Assembly (NCBI GenBank): GCA_051006515.1
Contig: JBPCTD010000091.1
Span: 1 to 29,969 of the forward strand
Direction of reading: 5' to 3'
Source of the DNA: ZLKRG08 sp051006515
Lineage (GTDB): Bacteria; Actinomycetota; Actinomycetes; Nanopelagicales; Nanopelagicaceae
Length of the DNA: 29,969 nucleotides
The notes under the pieces were generated by a model. That model made no database searches. It was not told where the DNA came from and saw only the letters and a list, made by a program, of their open reading frames with translations. Numbering within the stretch: position 1 is the first letter of the stretch; the number at the start of each line of letters is the position of its first letter. The translations under genes and the position numbers were made by a program. Below, piece after piece: positions 23,920 to 29,969 of this stretch.

Positions 23920-23925
23920 AGATTA
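23920..23925 (-). promoter_or_regulatory. -10 element TAATCT for the VOC operon at 23913
   Basis: On the minus strand TAATCT is followed by 6 nt and the ATG at 23913. It lies only 3 bp from the -10 of the divergent micro-gene. Confidence 0.5.
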
Positions 23926-23928
23926 GGA

Positions 23929-23934
23929 GATAAT
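23929..23934 (+). promoter_or_regulatory. -10-like GATAAT for the Cys-rich micro-gene
   Basis: GATAAT is followed by 6 nt and the ATG at 23941, the same geometry as at the longer genes; the first base departs from TANNNT. Confidence 0.4.
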
Positions 23935-23940
23935 TGGGGC

Positions 23941-24054
23941 ATGAACGACAAAGCAGAATCAAATGGTTGCCCATGTGGCTGCCCTCCAGGAAATTGCAAT
24001 TGCTGCTGCAGTAAACCTGAAGGTTGTGCGCATCGCAAACCAGCAAACGCTTAA
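23941..24054 (+). CDS. Cys-rich micro-protein, metallothionein-like
   Basis: This 37-residue open frame (MNDKAESNGCPCGCPPG then NCNCCCSKPEGCAHRKPANA) carries eight cysteines in 20 residues (positions 10, 12, 14, 19, 21, 22, 23, 29) in CxC, CCC and CxxxxxC spacings. Such density suggests metal or thiol chemistry, as in metallothioneins, but the sequence does not match a family I can name. Four facts favour a real gene: a -10-like hexamer at the leaderless distance, an ATG start, a stop 2 nt before the next gene's stop, and no competing frame. It may bind zinc or copper; this is inference. The gene is too short for most gene finders. Confidence 0.6.
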   Translation: MNDKAESNGCPCGCPPGNCNCCCSKPEGCAHRKPANA

Positions 24055-24056
24055 AT

Positions 24057-24395
24057 TTAACCGAGAAGATTTTTATCTGCCCAGATAATTATTGCGTCGT
24101 AGTGATATTTGCCTAAACCTACGGCAACAGATTCGTATGAATCGCGGTAAGGCGACGGCAAGATGTAACTCATTGCTAAGTTTTTATAAGCTTCGCGAGT
24201 TGGTGTCCAGAACTGTAGGCAGAATTCATAATGCCTTTTAACTAAATCCTGCACTTGATCATCAGCAGGAGAAACGCCATCTGCCATCTTCGTCGCAAAA
24301 GCCTCCGTTATTTCACCAAATGCAACAGTAAATTTCTGATTCTCTTCCTTACTGTAGTTATTTTGATATTGATCTGAATATTCGCCAAACTTCAT
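24057..24395 (-). CDS. Stand-alone TipAS-like antibiotic-recognition domain
   Basis: The 112-residue protein resembles the TipAS ligand-binding half of TipAL: the all-helical pattern with FTVAFGEITEAFATKMADGVSPADDQVQDLVKRHYEFCLQFW and a C-terminal YILPSPYRDSYESVAVGLGKYHYDAIIIWA. In Streptomyces TipAL, this domain follows a MerR-type helix-turn-helix and captures thiopeptides; here no DNA-binding domain is present, as with TipAS and other lone drug-sequestering forms. The ATG overlaps the stop of the DUF1801-HhH gene by 4 bp, so the two are one operon. Function as a drug-binding sink is inferred. Confidence 0.72.
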   Translation of the reverse strand: MKFGEYSDQYQNNYSKEENQKFTVAFGEITEAFATKMADGVSPADDQVQDLVKRHYEFCLQFWTPTREAYKNLAMSYILPSPYRDSYESVAVGLGKYHYDAIIIWADKNLLG

Positions 24396-24952
24396 TTTTT
24401 TAATGCCTTACGAACAATAGGAATCGAACTTGGCCCAAAACCGTGAAGATTAAGTAAATCTGCTTCTTTCCATTTTTTAAGATCTCTCAAAGTTAAAATC
24501 CTTGCATTCACCAAAGCTCTCTGTGCCGGAGCAGGTAAACCTAGAGATTTCCAAAGCGCTGCCTTTTCGGGGCTTTTGGGTGTCTTTCCTTGCATAACTT
24601 CACATTGAGAAAGACGTGCCCGAACTAAGGTGCGAACTAATGATTTTGGAATTGGTTTGTCAATAGGAATGTGTAGCGCTGCTTTAGTTTTTGAATAATT
24701 CTTGAGCTCGTTTTTAAAATTTCCTAGAATCGATCCACTAAATGGGTAATAGCCAACGTGCTTCTTGTTGGATAACAAACCAGCCACAATTTGACCATCT
24801 ACTTCAAAAGCTGGCATTCCATACTTAATTACCTCCTTTGCTTTTGGCACAACTTGAAGGATTCTTAATCGCATTTCAAGCATGGTTTCGCGCTGAGGAG
24901 AAGGAGCAGCCTTGTAAAGCGCTGCAACCGAGGCTGGAGGTTTAGTAGCCAT
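24392..24952 (-). CDS. DUF1801 (YdhG-like) domain fused to a C-terminal helix-hairpin-helix
   Basis: The 186-residue protein has an N-terminal DUF1801-type domain (about 8-115: RLRILQVVPKAKEVIKYGMPAFEVDGQIVAG ... GYYPFSGSI, seen in iron-chaperone/frataxin-like YdhG proteins) and a C-terminal segment, ALVNARILTLRDLKKWKEADLLNLHGFGPSSIPIVRKAL, that looks like an HhH or RNA-polymerase alpha-CTD-type helix pair. The joining of these domains suggests binding to nucleic acid by the C-terminus, but no role is proven. The first gene of a two-gene operon with the TipAS-like gene. The -10 TACCAT lies 6 nt before the ATG. Confidence 0.72.
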   Translation of the reverse strand: MATKPPASVAALYKAAPSPQRETMLEMRLRILQVVPKAKEVIKYGMPAFEVDGQIVAGLLSNKKHVGYYPFSGSILGNFKNELKNYSKTKAALHIPIDKPIPKSLVRTLVRARLSQCEVMQGKTPKSPEKAALWKSLGLPAPAQRALVNARILTLRDLKKWKEADLLNLHGFGPSSIPIVRKALKK

Positions 24953-24958
24953 GATTTA

Positions 24959-24964
24959 ATGGTA
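24959..24964 (-). promoter_or_regulatory. -10 element TACCAT for the DUF1801-TipAS operon
   Basis: On the minus strand TACCAT is followed by 6 nt and the ATG at 24952, matching the leaderless geometry of this window. Confidence 0.5.
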
Positions 24965-25002
24965 TCAAGTGGATATAAATCGAAAGGCTAGAAGCGAATC
25001 AA

Positions 25003-26001
25003 GTGAACTATATAGACCTCTCTCAAGATGAGCAGATTGCTTTGGTTTCGCAATTAGTGCCTTTATTGATGGCACAGTACCCAGTAGATTTTGAAAAATT
25101 TGAGAATATTAATCATGGATTTAATTCAAGCTTTAAAGTAACTACAAAATCAGGTGAGCATTTTGCGCTAAGAATTAATACTAATTCCAAGAAAAATGCT
25201 TCAGAAGTTACTGGCGAAGTTTTACTACTTGAATACATAAACCAGCAAGCAATTGTGTTAGCGCCAAAGCCGCTAAGAACATTGGATGGATCTGCTTTCG
25301 CCAAAACCCATGTGGATTTTCTGGGCCGAGAAGTATTTGCAGTCTTATGTGAATGGATTGATGGGGAAGAACTTGATGTCGATCCAATTGATGGCGAATT
25401 CTTTGAATTGGGTGCCAATATGGCAAAGCTACATAAAGGATTGGCGAATTGCCCCGAAGATATAACCAAACTCTTGCCACGAATTAATCGAACCTTATTC
25501 AATAGTCCGGATAACTTAAGAAAAGACGATGAGCGACTTGAATTAGATATACGAAAATTAATCGATCAGACTTTTAAGAAATCAGATGCGGTATTTGAGA
25601 GATTGGCAGCTTCCAATCAATTACTACCAATTCATGCAGATTTGCATGTACATAATGTTCTAAGGACTCCAAAAGGTTTGGCGGTCATTGATTTTGACGA
25701 TGTGGGAATTGGCTATGAAATTCAGGATTTAACAGTCACCAATTTCTATCTACGTTATGAGGAGGGCAGAGACAATTTAGTGTTGGCAGGCTATGAATCA
25801 ATTAAACCACTACCAAAATATAAAGCAGAACAATTTGAAGCGATTATGGCCTCAAGGCAACTTCTACTTTTGAATGATCTTCTAGATGCTAATACCGCCG
25901 AAGAGATTGCATTTATCCCTGAATATATTGAGATTACAAAGCTCAGGCTAGATAATTACTTAAGAACTGGTCGCTTTGAACTAATCAAAAGGCTCTCTTA
26001 G
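25003..26001 (+). CDS. APH-fold phosphotransferase (homoserine kinase II / SrkA-like)
   Basis: The 332-residue protein belongs to the aminoglycoside phosphotransferase (APH) superfamily. It has the N-lobe strand EHFALRINT, the catalytic loop HADLHVHNVL (211-220, Brenner motif with Asp213 and Asn218) and the metal loop DFDDVGIG (230-237). The pattern is closer to homoserine kinase type II and SrkA-like kinases than to true aminoglycoside kinases, so neither drug resistance nor homoserine can be claimed. The GTG start at 25003 has no clear ribosome binding site; a TATAAA at 24974-24979 could serve as -10. Start uncertain by a few codons. Confidence 0.78.
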   Translation: MNYIDLSQDEQIALVSQLVPLLMAQYPVDFEKFENINHGFNSSFKVTTKSGEHFALRINTNSKKNASEVTGEVLLLEYINQQAIVLAPKPLRTLDGSAFAKTHVDFLGREVFAVLCEWIDGEELDVDPIDGEFFELGANMAKLHKGLANCPEDITKLLPRINRTLFNSPDNLRKDDERLELDIRKLIDQTFKKSDAVFERLAASNQLLPIHADLHVHNVLRTPKGLAVIDFDDVGIGYEIQDLTVTNFYLRYEEGRDNLVLAGYESIKPLPKYKAEQFEAIMASRQLLLLNDLLDANTAEEIAFIPEYIEITKLRLDNYLRTGRFELIKRLS

Positions 26002-26028
26002 CAAAGGCTTAAAAAAGAAAGCGTAAAT

Positions 26029-26505
26029 ATGACAACCGGAAATTTCAGAAGCACAGAGTTATTGCAACAAGAAGTTGATTTGGTTTTTGAAGATTTGTCA
26101 TTGGGCAAATTGCATGAACTTGGTAAATTTGCAGCGAATATTTGTAATGAAAGAAATTTAGGTGTTGTAGTCTCAATTAGGTTGGGGGATTGGGAAGTTT
26201 CCAAAGCAGCTTTGCCTGGTTCAAAGCCAGAAAATGATGGTTGGATAAATCGAAAATACAACGTAGTAAAAATGAAACATCACTCAACTATGTATGAAAG
26301 AGTGAAATCTGAAGAAGATGGAATTGATTGGCATATGGCCAATGGCGTGATTGATGAGACGCATGCCATACACGGTGGTGGTTTTCCGTTAATCACAAAG
26401 ACTGAAGGATTCATCGGAGCTCTAATAATTAGCGGCTTGCCACAAGTTGAAGATCATTTGTTGGCAGTAGAAATTTTGCAGAAATTCTTGAGATTATCCG
26501 CTTAA
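26029..26505 (+). CDS. UPF0303 / HbpS-like haem-binding family protein
   Basis: The 158-residue protein fits the UPF0303 (YBR137W-like, also called haem-degrading or HbpS-like) family: WEVSKAALPGSKPENDGWINRKYNVVKMKHHSTMYERVK in the middle and GGGFPLIT...FIGALIISGLPQVEDH near the end, the two best-conserved stretches. Secreted HbpS of Streptomyces binds haem and reports redox stress, but this protein has no signal peptide, so a cytosolic role is expected. It starts 27 nt after the APH-fold gene. The substrate is unproven. Confidence 0.78.
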   Translation: MTTGNFRSTELLQQEVDLVFEDLSLGKLHELGKFAANICNERNLGVVVSIRLGDWEVSKAALPGSKPENDGWINRKYNVVKMKHHSTMYERVKSEEDGIDWHMANGVIDETHAIHGGGFPLITKTEGFIGALIISGLPQVEDHLLAVEILQKFLRLSA

Positions 26506-26541
26506 TTTGGCCTTAAGCTACAGATTTCTCGCTTATCGCTC

Positions 26542-26570
26542 TTGGGAAATTCTCTAATTTCTAATAGAGT
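26542..26570 (+). promoter_or_regulatory. Promoter of the peptide ABC transporter operon
   Basis: TTGGGA (26542-26547) as -35, a 17-bp spacer and TAGAGT (26565-26570) as -10 make a good primary sigma-factor promoter. Transcription should begin near 26577, leaving a leader of about 67 nt, in contrast to the leaderless genes nearby. Confidence 0.6.
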
Positions 26571-26582
26571 AGCCCCTCACGC

Positions 26583-26601
26583 GGAGCGCAGGTGGTGCTC
26601 C
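26583..26601 (+). promoter_or_regulatory. Leader hairpin before the substrate-binding protein gene
   Basis: GGAGCGC (26583-26589) can pair with GTGCTCC (26595-26601) around a 5-nt loop, giving 7 bp with one G-U. A second small stem, GCGC-ATAC-GCGC, lies at 26610-26621. They may stabilise the leader of a highly used mRNA or expose its ribosome binding site conditionally. Confidence 0.4.
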
Positions 26602-26607
26602 AAAAGG

Positions 26608-26643
26608 ATGCGCATACGCGCGTTTAATTTAAAGGATGGATAA
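26608..26643 (+). CDS. Possible 11-codon leader peptide
   Basis: ATG at 26608 opens a frame MRIRAFNLKDG whose TAA stop (26641-26643) directly touches the ATG of the substrate-binding protein gene. It includes the downstream ribosome binding site AAAGGA (26631-26636) within its coding bases, so its translation would influence access to that site. The only purine run before its own ATG, AAAAGG, sits too close to be a normal ribosome binding site, so it may be chance. Confidence 0.25.
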   Translation: MRIRAFNLKDG

Positions 26644-28266
26644 ATGAAGTTACACACTCTAGGTAAGCGCAGCGCAGCCGTACTCGCTGTTCTTGCACTT
26701 GCAGCTGGTGGAACAGTTGTTGCAGCAAACGCTGCAGCTCCTGCATACATCGACTGCCAAAACTTTGCAGCCGGAGAGCCTGATCACATCGATCCAGCTC
26801 TTACATCAACACTTGTTGGTGCAAACGTTGCAACAATGCTATTTGATGGTCTAACTGATACAGATGCAAACGGAAACCTTTACGGTGAAGTTGCATCAAA
26901 GTGGACCACAAAAGATGGCGCAAAGACTTGGGTCTTTACTCTTAAGAAGGGTCTAAAGTTCTCAAACGGCGAAGCAGTTCTTCCTTCATCATTCGTTAAT
27001 GGTTGGAAGCGCTCAATGGATTCAAAACTTGCCTCAGAGGTCGCTTACCACGGTGATTTCATTCTTGGAATGAATGCCTATTCAACTGGCAAGGGTCCTT
27101 TCCCTTCATCATCAGTAGTTGCAGATGACAAGGCAATGACACTTACCGTAAAGATGGAGAACCCAACTGCAGACTGGCCAGCAATTGTTGGACACTCAGT
27201 ATTCTCACCAATTCCAACTTCAATGGTTGGCGCTGGCGATAAGGTTGAAGAAGATGGCACCAAGCTTGTTGGTAATGGTCCATTCATGTTGGATAAGGCA
27301 ATTACAAAGCGTGCAGGTGGCGAAGTTGTACTTGTACCAAATCCAAACTTCGGTGGAAAGGCTGCAAGCCTTTCAAAGGTAACATTTAAGATCTCATCTG
27401 ATACCAATGCCGCATACAATGCATTTGCATCTGGTCAGTGTGATAACGGTCCAATCCCAGCAGGTCGTTACAACGAACTTCTAGGTAAGTGGGGCACAAA
27501 GGGAGTTAAGACTGTTCTTGGAACAGATTACTGGGGCTTCAATTGGGAAGATCCAGTAGTTGGTGGAACAAAGAACAAGTTACTCCGTTCTGCAATTGCG
27601 AAGGCAATTGATAAGGATCAGATTTCATCTGTAATTTATCAAGGCGTTCGTAAGCCTGCATCAGGTCTATTGCCACCAGGAATTCCTGGTTACAAGTCTG
27701 GTCAAGGTTTGACCTCTGGTCGCGATCTAGCTGGTGCAAAGGCTGACTTTGCTAAGTGGAGCGCACAAGGCAACAAGGTTTCATCACCAATTCGTTTGTC
27801 ATACAACGATGGCGCTGGTTGGGACAAGGTTGCTTCAATCATCATTGCAAATCTAAAGGATGTCGGAATTCCTGCGAAGCTAGATCCATTCCCAGCTGAC
27901 GGAACCTACTTCTCAAAGATGCGTTCAGGTAAGGGACAAATCATCCGTGCAGGTTGGTTTGCTGATTACCCAATCGCAGATAACTTCTTGTATCCACTAC
28001 TTCACTCAAGATCAATTGGTGGCGACAACTTAGAGCGTTACAACAGTGCAGCATTTGATGCGCTAGTTGATTCTGCTCGTGCAACCACAAATAAGTCATT
28101 CTCACAGAGCCAGTACCGTCGTGCTGAGGCTTATGCGTTGAAGACTGACGTTGTGATTGTTCCTACCGTAAACCGTGGCGTGGCCGTAGTACTTGCTGCA
28201 AGTACTTCAACATTCCCAATCACTCCACTTGGAATGGTTGTTTACGATCAAATCGTTAAGAGCTAA
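26644..28266 (+). CDS. Peptide-type ABC transporter substrate-binding protein (SBP_bac_5)
   Basis: The 540-residue protein is a DppA/OppA-type binding protein (family 5) that captures peptides or similar ligands outside the membrane and passes them to the permeases downstream. The domain body is seen in DHIDPALTSTLVGANVATMLFDGLTD, SKWTTKDGAKTWVFTLKKGLKFSNGEAV, VGNGPFMLDK and KLLRSAIAKAIDKDQIS. The signal peptide (KRSAAVLAVLALAAGGTVVAANA) is followed by AAP, with the first Cys at 38, so no lipobox is visible; this is unusual for a Gram-positive binding protein. Codon use leans strongly to AAG, TTC, AAC and CGT, pointing to high expression. The RBS AAAGGA is 7 nt before the ATG. Confidence 0.95.
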   Translation: MKLHTLGKRSAAVLAVLALAAGGTVVAANAAAPAYIDCQNFAAGEPDHIDPALTSTLVGANVATMLFDGLTDTDANGNLYGEVASKWTTKDGAKTWVFTLKKGLKFSNGEAVLPSSFVNGWKRSMDSKLASEVAYHGDFILGMNAYSTGKGPFPSSSVVADDKAMTLTVKMENPTADWPAIVGHSVFSPIPTSMVGAGDKVEEDGTKLVGNGPFMLDKAITKRAGGEVVLVPNPNFGGKAASLSKVTFKISSDTNAAYNAFASGQCDNGPIPAGRYNELLGKWGTKGVKTVLGTDYWGFNWEDPVVGGTKNKLLRSAIAKAIDKDQISSVIYQGVRKPASGLLPPGIPGYKSGQGLTSGRDLAGAKADFAKWSAQGNKVSSPIRLSYNDGAGWDKVASIIIANLKDVGIPAKLDPFPADGTYFSKMRSGKGQIIRAGWFADYPIADNFLYPLLHSRSIGGDNLERYNSAAFDALVDSARATTNKSFSQSQYRRAEAYALKTDVVIVPTVNRGVAVVLAASTSTFPITPLGMVVYDQIVKS

Positions 28267-28299
28267 TAACTTAGTTTTAATTAAGTAATAGCCCTACAG

Positions 28300-28329
28300 G
28301 TGAGGAGTCTCCGTAAGGGGACTCCTCAC
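28300..28329 (+). terminator. 13-bp hairpin with GUAA loop after the binding-protein gene (partial terminator or mRNA stabiliser)
   Basis: GTGAGGAGTCTCC (28300-28312) and GGGGACTCCTCAC (28317-28329) pair over 13 bp (one G-U) around a GTAA tetraloop, which is of the stable GNRA type. The tract after it (TTCGGTTTGT) is too poor in T for a full intrinsic terminator. Between a binding protein and its permease this is commonly a 3'-end stabiliser or leaky terminator that leaves more binding-protein mRNA than permease mRNA. Confidence 0.75.
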
Positions 28330-28405
28330 TTCGGTTTGTATAACGGAAGAATTTAAGATTTTAAAGTAAATGTTTTTAAATTAAATTTAGTAAGATAAGA
28401 GAGCA

Positions 28406-29395
28406 ATGTTCACATACACAATCAAGCGCCTGCTTCAAAGCCTTCTTGTAGTTTGGGCGGCAGCTACCTTGATGTTTGCGCTCTTCTTTATCATTCCTGG
28501 AGATCCAATCTCTTTAAAGAGCGGTGAAAAATCATTGCCTCCAGAGATTTTGGACAATATCGAAAAGAAATATGGGCTAGATAAGCCAGTTTATGTTCAG
28601 TATTTCCGTTTCTGGGGCAATTTATTCCGCGGCGACCTTGGGTATTCCTACAAGAACGATAAATCTGTTAATGCAATTTTGAGTGACGGGCTATCAACAA
28701 GTGCACGCTTACTGTTCTGGGGCGCGCTATTTCAATTGATTATTGCTTTAGTTGTGGGTCTAACTAGCGCGATTAAGCGCGGTTCACTTGGTGACCGAAT
28801 CGGCACTATTTTCACCGTGGGAATTCAAGGGATTCCAGTATTCGTCTCTGGCCTATTGGCTCAGTATTTCTTTGGCGTACTGCCATTCCAGTTAAATTTA
28901 CAATGGTTAAATTTCTTTAAGCCTTGGCCCCAAAGTTGGACTTTAGGTGTAATTCCAACGGATAGCTGGAAAGGCATTATTTTGCCGGCTTTAGTTGTCG
29001 CTGTAGTTGATGCAGCATTTATTGCGCGCATGCTTCGCTCCTCTCTACTTGAAGTGCTTCGAGCTGATTACATTCGTACCGCGTTCTCTAAAGGTTTATC
29101 AGCACGTCGTGTTTGGATTCATCATGCCCTTCGAAATGCACTGATCCCTGTTGTGACGGTCTATGGAACATCCTTAATTGCAATCTTTGGTGTGGCAGTA
29201 CAGACAGAAAAAGTTTTCTCACTTCCAGGTATGGGTTCAACAATCGCGGATTCAGCGTTATCTCAAGATGCGCCAGTGGTTTTGGGTCTTGCTATTGTAG
29301 TAATTGCCTTTGGTGCAGTTGTTAACTTAATAGTTGATTTGAGTTATGCCTTAATTGATCCGCGCATCAAAATTAACGATAAGGCGGTGCATTAA
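28406..29395 (+). CDS. Peptide ABC transporter permease (DppB/OppB-type)
   Basis: The 329-residue protein has the DppB layout: N-terminal MFTYTIKRLLQSLLVVWAAATLMFALFF, a periplasmic-type loop with YFRFWGNLFRGDLGYSYKND, and the EAA-like coupling loop LLEVLRADYIRTAFSKGLSARRVWIHHALRNALIPVVT (cytoplasmic contact with the ATPase), then FSLPGMGSTIADSAL. It forms the channel with the DppC-type partner. A GAGAG run lies 4-8 nt before the ATG. It starts 139 nt after the binding-protein gene across the hairpin, and its stop overlaps the next ATG (TAATG). Confidence 0.94.
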   Translation: MFTYTIKRLLQSLLVVWAAATLMFALFFIIPGDPISLKSGEKSLPPEILDNIEKKYGLDKPVYVQYFRFWGNLFRGDLGYSYKNDKSVNAILSDGLSTSARLLFWGALFQLIIALVVGLTSAIKRGSLGDRIGTIFTVGIQGIPVFVSGLLAQYFFGVLPFQLNLQWLNFFKPWPQSWTLGVIPTDSWKGIILPALVVAVVDAAFIARMLRSSLLEVLRADYIRTAFSKGLSARRVWIHHALRNALIPVVTVYGTSLIAIFGVAVQTEKVFSLPGMGSTIADSALSQDAPVVLGLAIVVIAFGAVVNLIVDLSYALIDPRIKINDKAVH

Positions 29396-29969
29396 TGGCT
29401 ATTGAAAACCAAGAAGAGAAAGCACCAGAATCACTTTCTTATTGGCAGGATGTCCGTAAGCGCTTCTTCAGTAACAAAATCTCTATTGTCGGTTTGGTGA
29501 TTTTATCAGCGCTAATTTTGATCGGCATTTTTGGACCGCTATTAAGCAATTGGAAGTACGACGAATTGGGTTCAGATATTTTGGCAGCACCCGGTACTAA
29601 CGGCCACTGGCTAGGCACAGATGATTTAGGCCGTGACATTTTCACTCGCGTTACCTTAGGTATTCGTCTATCCCTGACTGTTGCCGTTGTCGTTACAGTG
29701 ATTTCGGTATTTGTTGGAGTAACTCTTGGCGGAATTGCCGGTTACTTTGGTGGTTGGGTCGATACTTTGATCAGCCGCTTTATTGATACTTGGCAGGTAA
29801 TTCCTTTCGTTTTGATCGGTTTTGCGATTATCACCGTATTTGGCTCATCTTTCTGGGTAATTGTGGCTGCCTTGGTTTTCACCGGTTGGTACTCAACTAC
29901 TCGTTTATTCCGTGCTTCGGTGATGCAAGTTAAATCTTTGGAGTATGTAGAAGCAGCACGAGCTACAGG
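29395..29969 (+). CDS. Peptide ABC transporter permease (DppC/OppC-type), cut by the window end
   Basis: The frame from ATG at 29395 stays open to the window end (191 codons seen). It starts MAIENQEEKAPESLSYWQDVRKRFF, has the N-terminal TM IVGLVILSALILIGIFGP, then the DppC hallmark HWLGTDDLGRDIFTRV and the first core helices, ending in EYVEAARA, where the EAA loop begins. The A of its ATG is the last base of the dppB-like stop, so translation is coupled. ATPase genes (DppD/DppF-type) are expected past the window end. Confidence 0.93.
   Translation, partial: MAIENQEEKAPESLSYWQDVRKRFFSNKISIVGLVILSALILIGIFGPLLSNWKYDELGSDILAAPGTNGHWLGTDDLGRDIFTRVTLGIRLSLTVAVVVTVISVFVGVTLGGIAGYFGGWVDTLISRFIDTWQVIPFVLIGFAIITVFGSSFWVIVAALVFTGWYSTTRLFRASVMQVKSLEYVEAARAT

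Noticed and set aside
25003..26001. Aminoglycoside resistance kinase
   Set aside because: The APH fold motifs are there, but the sequence pattern is nearer to homoserine kinase II and SrkA-like kinases; the fold alone does not show drug resistance.

Overview
The window looks like chromosome from a small-genome, AT-rich actinobacterium. Freshwater acI / Nanopelagicales types (for example Planktophila-like) are the best guess, but no rRNA is present to fix the taxonomy. The actinobacterial signals are a MurA with Asp at the catalytic Cys position, the MurA / cobalamin adenosyltransferase pairing, GlgE next to GlgB, an AceE - DUF3052 - AhpE block arranged as I recall it from Mycobacterium, and a DUF4032 protein. 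Genes are packed tightly. Many start codons or stops overlap by 4 bp, no stretch over 300 bp lacks a gene, and a -10-like hexamer often sits 6 nt before the start codon, which suggests widespread leaderless transcription.

Layout. 1-854: 3' part of a secreted M6-like metalloprotease. 859-2722: murA and, divergently, a PduO-type cobalamin adenosyltransferase. 2719-5122 (minus): a coupled operon of ABC ATPase, ABC-2 permease and a secreted Thr/Ala/Lys-repeat protein. 5168-8791: a small zinc-ribbon-like protein, an aldehyde dehydrogenase, an alpha/beta hydrolase and an AI-2E-family membrane protein. 8846-12089: a coupled trio of DUF4032 kinase-like protein, thioredoxin-TPR (CnoX-like) protein and MFS transporter. 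12067-18616 (minus): aceE-glgE-glgB, joined by 4-bp overlaps. 18719-19560: DUF3052 and ahpE, overlapping by 4 bp. 19626-19697: tRNA-Val(UAC).

19746-26505 is an accessory-looking block of short, mostly single-gene units: three VOC proteins, two DinB-fold proteins, a YciI-like protein, an SMR efflux pump, an alpha/beta hydrolase, a lone TipAS-like domain, a DUF1801-HhH fusion, an APH-fold kinase, a UPF0303/HbpS-like protein and an 8-cysteine 37-residue micro-protein. Several of these families are known for detoxification or drug binding. The block starts right after the tRNA, but I found no integrase and no repeated tRNA end.

26542-29969 is the start of a peptide-type ABC importer operon. It has a clear -35/-10 promoter, a structured leader with a possible 11-codon leader peptide, a substrate-binding protein with highly-expressed-type codon use and no visible lipobox, a 13-bp hairpin with a GUAA loop, then the DppB-type and (truncated by the window) DppC-type permeases.

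The most interesting leads are the leaderless-promoter pattern, the Cys-rich micro-protein, the secreted repeat protein coupled to an ABC exporter, the aceE-glgE-glgB coupling, and the leader plus hairpin of the binding-protein gene.
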